Positions 60,672-64,000 of a stretch of DNA of 64,000 nt are shown here, in pieces. How positions within the stretch are numbered: position 1 is the first letter of the stretch; each line of letters begins with the position of its first letter. The stretch comes from an uncultured Draconibacterium sp. (GTDB taxonomy: Bacteria; Bacteroidota; Bacteroidia; Bacteroidales; Prolixibacteraceae). The translations under genes and the position numbers were made by a program. The notes under the pieces were generated by a model, which saw only the letters and a list, made by a program, of their open reading frames with translations, was not told the DNA's origin and did no database searches. Where the stretch lies: positions 253,001 to 317,000 of the forward strand of contig NZ_OY776411.1 in assembly GCF_963675585.1 (NCBI RefSeq). The letters run 5' to 3'.

Positions 60672-63062
60672 ATGGGAAAACAGAACGAAAATAGTTGCAT
60701 TCATTGCGGAGCCGATTGCGGGAAAAATCCGGTGGTTTGGAACAACCTGAAATTTTGTTGCAACGGTTGTCTAACGGTGTATCAGCTTTTAAACGAAAAC
60801 AAACTTTACAATTATTACAAGCTGGATGAAACACCCGGAATAAAAGTGGAAGCCACCACCGAATTTGGGAATAAATATGCCTTTCTCGACAACGAAGAAG
60901 TAAAGGCGAAATTAATTTCGTTTACCGAAAACGACATTTCTAAAGTTAAGTTCTACATTCCGGTAATCCACTGCGCGTCGTGTATTTGGTTGCTCGAGCA
61001 CCTTCAAAAACTGCACTCGGGCATAAAACATTCTTTTGTAAACTTTACTCGGAAAGAGGTTGATATTACATTTGATGAAACCAAAATAAGTTTGCGCCAA
61101 CTGGTTGAGTTACTGTCTTCCATTCATTACATTCCCGATCTTTCGCAAAGTCTTTCCGACAAAACAGACGACAAATCGTATAAAAAACTACTCTACAAAA
61201 TAGGTGTGGCAGGTTTTGTATTTATAAACGTAATGACCTACAGTTTGCCGGCCTATTTTAATGGCGAACCATTGAGCGACAAACTACAATCGCTCTTTAG
61301 CATTCTGAGCTATATTCTGGTAATTCCGGTTACTTTTTACAGTGGCAGCGACTATTATATTTCTGCATTCAAAAACCTGATTAAAAAGAACATCAACATT
61401 GATTTGCCCATTGCGCTTGGTATAATTGTTTTATTTCTGGTAACAAGTTACGAAGTACTTTTTACTGGTGGCCCCGGATACAGCGATAGTCTTTCGGGTT
61501 TAATTTTTTTCCTTTTGGTAGGAAAATGGTACCAAAGTAAAACCTACGAGGCACTTTCGTTCGACCGCAATTACAAATCGTATTTCCCGATTGCTGTTAC
61601 CAAAATAAACAAACAAATTGAGGAAAGTATTCTGCTCGAAAAAATTGAAGTAGATGACGAACTCATCATCCGAAACAAAGAATTAATACCTGCCGACTCG
61701 GAATTAATGGAAGGCGAAGGCCAGATTGACTATAGTTTTGTTACCGGAGAATCGAGCCCGGTTGTAAAAAACACGGGTGATTTTATTTATGCCGGAGGCC
61801 GGCAAATGGGCGGAATAATAAAAATAAAGGTAAAAAAGGAGGTAAACCAAAGTCATCTTACCAAACTCTGGAACCAGGACAAAAGTTACGACAAACCCAC
61901 CGATTCGTTAAAATCGCTCTCCGACCGGATCAGCAAATATTTTACATTAATTGTTATCGTTATTGCCACAATTGGCTTTACCTACTGGATGCTAAAAGGC
62001 GAAACACACACCGCCATTTTTGTTTTTACAGCAGTATTAATTGTGGCTTGCCCGTGTGCACTGGCACTTTCTATTCCTTTTACTTTTGGGAATACGATGC
62101 GAATTTTTGGTAAAAACGGGCTCTACATTAAAAACACCGACGTTATTGAAAAACTGTCGCACATTAACACTATTGTTTTCGATAAAACAGGAACGCTCAC
62201 CCAACCCAACAAAAACAAAGTAGTATTTACCGGCGACAAACTCGCCGAAAATGAAATAGAAGCCATCTTTTCGCTGGCCCGGCAATCGACTCATCCTCTG
62301 AGCGCTGCCATTTCGCAATACTTTGAAAAGACGAACTACTTTGCTCCCGATCATTTTGTTGAAGTTGCCGGACGAGGTATGTTCGGAAAAGTGAATCAGC
62401 TGAATATTAAATTGGGTTCGGAAGAATACGTAAGCAACCAGGAAGATAAAAAGGAGAAAAAAACATCGCTTGTGTATGTTTCGATTGATAACGAAGTTCG
62501 TGGATTTTTTAAGGTCAGCAATCAGTACCGCGAAGGAGTAAAAGGAGTTTTAGAAATGCTGAAAGCAAATTTCCAATTGTTTCTGATTTCGGGAGATAAC
62601 GACGCTGAAGCTAAACACCTTTCCACTTATTTTGATTCGAAGCACATGCTTTTTAACCAAAAACCCGGCGACAAAGCCGACTTTATAAAAATCCTGCAAG
62701 ACAAGGGAAATACCATTTTAATGACCGGCGACGGACTAAACGACGCGGGAGCATTAATGCAAAGCGACGTAGCATTAACCATTGCCGACAAAGTCTATCA
62801 CTTCTCCCCTGCCAGCGATGCGGTTTTGGAAGCCGGACAATTTAACCGGCTAGCCAACTTTATTCGATTTACAAAAACATCGTTAAACATTGTAAAACTC
62901 AGCTTTACTATTTCGTTTTTCTACAACATTATCGGTATTGCATTTGCCATAACAGGGAATCTTTCTCCTGTGGTTGCAGCTATTTTAATGCCAATTAGCT
63001 CGGTATCGGTGGTTGCGTTTGCCACTTTTGTTACCCGGCTGGCAGGTAAAATAAAATTATAG
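60672..63062 (+). CDS. ccoI: Heavy-metal-translocating P-type ATPase CcoI
   Basis: The 796-residue copper pump has an N-terminal Cys-rich part (C-I-H-C-G-A-D-C, C-C-N-G-C), an HMA domain with C101-A-S-C104, and about eight membrane helices. The membrane copper site is C-P-C-A-L-A-L-S, the phosphorylation motif is D-K-T-G-T-L-T, and S-T-H-P-L-S-A and G-D-G-L-N-D-A-G belong to the nucleotide and hinge domains. It supplies copper to the cbb3 oxidase. It is the last gene of the cco cluster. Confidence 0.94.
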   Translation: MGKQNENSCIHCGADCGKNPVVWNNLKFCCNGCLTVYQLLNENKLYNYYKLDETPGIKVEATTEFGNKYAFLDNEEVKAKLISFTENDISKVKFYIPVIHCASCIWLLEHLQKLHSGIKHSFVNFTRKEVDITFDETKISLRQLVELLSSIHYIPDLSQSLSDKTDDKSYKKLLYKIGVAGFVFINVMTYSLPAYFNGEPLSDKLQSLFSILSYILVIPVTFYSGSDYYISAFKNLIKKNINIDLPIALGIIVLFLVTSYEVLFTGGPGYSDSLSGLIFFLLVGKWYQSKTYEALSFDRNYKSYFPIAVTKINKQIEESILLEKIEVDDELIIRNKELIPADSELMEGEGQIDYSFVTGESSPVVKNTGDFIYAGGRQMGGIIKIKVKKEVNQSHLTKLWNQDKSYDKPTDSLKSLSDRISKYFTLIVIVIATIGFTYWMLKGETHTAIFVFTAVLIVACPCALALSIPFTFGNTMRIFGKNGLYIKNTDVIEKLSHINTIVFDKTGTLTQPNKNKVVFTGDKLAENEIEAIFSLARQSTHPLSAAISQYFEKTNYFAPDHFVEVAGRGMFGKVNQLNIKLGSEEYVSNQEDKKEKKTSLVYVSIDNEVRGFFKVSNQYREGVKGVLEMLKANFQLFLISGDNDAEAKHLSTYFDSKHMLFNQKPGDKADFIKILQDKGNTILMTGDGLNDAGALMQSDVALTIADKVYHFSPASDAVLEAGQFNRLANFIRFTKTSLNIVKLSFTISFFYNIIGIAFAITGNLSPVVAAILMPISSVSVVAFATFVTRLAGKIKL

Positions 63063-63115
63063 TTTGCAACTCTGATTTTCTTGCTATTTTTACACCTCAA
63101 AATCAAAAAAACGAG

Positions 63116-63856
63116 ATGATCAACAATAAAAAAGTTGTTGTGGTTTTGCCCGCATACAACGCTGCCAAAACACTTGAAATTACGTATAACGAGATTGATT
63201 TTAACATTGTTGACGATGTAATTCTGGTTGACGACGTTAGCTGCGACGAAACGGTTAAAGTTGGGAAAGAGATGGGAATTAAACACATCGTTGTTCACCA
63301 GGAGAACAAAGGCTACGGAGGCAATCAGAAATCGTGTTACAACAAAGCCCTTGAAATTGGTGCCGATATTGTAATTATGCTTCACCCCGACTACCAGTAC
63401 ACGCCCTTATTAATTCCGGCAATGGCAGGCGCACTAAGCAACGGTTTATACCACGTTGTTTTGGGTTCGCGCATTTTAGGAACCGGTGCATTAAAAGGTG
63501 GTATGCCATTGATTAAATACATTGCCAACCGGGGCCTTACTTTTATCGAAAACATTTTGCTTGGTGCAAAACTTTCGGAATACCACACCGGCTACCGCGC
63601 TTTTACAAAAGAAGTTTTAGAGGCAGTTGATTACAATATCAATTCCGACAACTTTGTTTTCGACAATCAAATGCTGGCGCAAATATGGTATGCCGGATAC
63701 GAAATTGCTGAGATTACCTGCCCAACAAAATATTTCGACGATGCTTCGAGCATCAGCATTAAAAACAGTACCATTTATGCCATTGGGGTGTTAAAAACTG
63801 CCATGCAGTTCAGGTTGCACAAATGGGGAATTAAAAAGAATAAAATATTTAAGTAA
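63116..63856 (+). CDS. Glycosyltransferase family 2 protein
   Basis: The 246-residue enzyme has the GT-A pattern V-V-L-P-A-Y-N-A-A-K-T-L at the start, V-D-D-V-S-C-D-E-T (Asp-Asp pair), N-K-G-Y-G-G-N-Q and H-P-D-Y-Q-Y. It resembles dolichyl-phosphate-glucose/mannose synthase-like enzymes that load sugars on lipid carriers. There is no membrane helix. It follows ccoI after 53 bp and is followed directly by a membrane protein gene. Confidence 0.88.
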   Translation: MINNKKVVVVLPAYNAAKTLEITYNEIDFNIVDDVILVDDVSCDETVKVGKEMGIKHIVVHQENKGYGGNQKSCYNKALEIGADIVIMLHPDYQYTPLLIPAMAGALSNGLYHVVLGSRILGTGALKGGMPLIKYIANRGLTFIENILLGAKLSEYHTGYRAFTKEVLEAVDYNINSDNFVFDNQMLAQIWYAGYEIAEITCPTKYFDDASSISIKNSTIYAIGVLKTAMQFRLHKWGIKKNKIFK

Positions 63857-63876
63857 AAATCAAATTCCTGATCATC

Positions 63877-64000
63877 TTGCCAAAACAGATAAAATATATA
63901 CTCATATTAATTTTACCGCTTTTATTCTTTTGGGCAGGAAGTATCATTGAACTGGCAGATTACGGGAACGATCCAAATTACATTTACATTGCCAATGCCG
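63877..64000 (+). CDS. Membrane protein, 3' end outside the window
   Basis: A frame beginning at TTG 63877, 20 bp past the glycosyltransferase stop, is open to the window end. It gives a positively charged start, a hydrophobic helix (L-I-L-I-L-P-L-L-F-F-W-A) and then D-Y-G-N-D-P-N-Y-I-Y. The frame is open further back to 63853, but no ATG or GTG is available. It may be a glycosyltransferase-type or other envelope protein. Confidence 0.5.
   Translation, partial: MPKQIKYILILILPLLFFWAGSIIELADYGNDPNYIYIANA

Overview
The window looks like a chromosomal stretch from a Bacteroidota bacterium, most probably of the order Marinilabiliales (a Prolixibacteraceae-like lineage). That placement is inferred from gene content and style, not from a marker search. 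The supporting signs are the Bacteroidota-type promoter element TAnnTTTG in front of several genes, few Shine-Dalgarno sequences, a type IX secretion (T9SS) C-terminal sorting domain, a DUF4494 protein, a fused CcoN-CcoO cbb3 oxidase subunit, a caa3-type oxidase with SCO, and lipoproteins in the Bacteroidota style. Base composition is moderately AT-rich. I see no rRNA, tRNA, CRISPR array, transposase or prophage structural cluster.

Layout. 1-9.2 kb: a gene cut by the left edge, DUF4494, a nitrogen operon read leftward (outer-membrane protein, PII protein, ammonium transporter), and three adjacent membrane glycosyltransferases of the ArnT/PMT fold. 9.4-17.4 kb: argH, then gltB-gltD (glutamate synthase), which fits the neighbouring ammonium uptake genes. 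17.4-24.8 kb: a GH105 hydrolase, two tandem LpxL-like acyltransferases, a glycerophosphodiesterase, a methyltransferase, an esterase and a ChaN-like protein. 24.9-32.7 kb: two paralogous PAS-LuxR regulators enclose a leftward pair of secreted-protein genes, a 1286-residue fibre-like protein ending in a peptidase S74 chaperone domain and a T9SS-sorted protein. 32.6-36.1 kb: housekeeping genes nadD, gmk, yicC and mnmA. 36.4-40 kb: an OmpR-type two-component system followed by a spondin-domain lipoprotein. 40-44.7 kb: small accessory genes, an attC-like element, a 41-bp tandem-repeat array and a DEAD-box helicase. 44.8-63 kb: respiration. 63-64 kb: a family 2 glycosyltransferase and the start of a membrane protein cut by the right edge.

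The respiratory block is two terminal oxidases diverging from one 716-bp intergenic region. Leftward run sco, coxA, coxC, a subunit IV, coxB (caa3 type) and cyoE. Rightward run a Tat-exported iron-sulfur protein, an NrfD-like membrane protein and a monohaem cytochrome c, then ccoS, ccoNO, ccoQ, ccoP, ccoG, ccoH, a TauE/SafE-like protein and the copper ATPase ccoI. No bc1 complex and no complete alternative complex III lies in the window, so the iron-sulfur/NrfD/cytochrome c set is a candidate quinol-to-cytochrome link.

The most interesting signals are regulatory or architectural. (1) A matching 22-bp palindrome (AAATAC-N10-GTATTT) lies upstream of the first PAS-LuxR gene and of the fibre operon, and a remnant of the nadD 3' end behind the first regulator points to a duplication that now flanks the fibre module. 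(2) Identical TGTGAT direct repeats at 11-bp period lie the same distance from the -7 box in front of the two-component system and the spondin lipoprotein. (3) A 41-bp repeat array carries a recent 205-bp internal duplication. (4) An attC-like element borders a single-gene cassette. (5) The c-type haems of the cbb3 oxidase are distributed unusually between CcoNO and CcoP.
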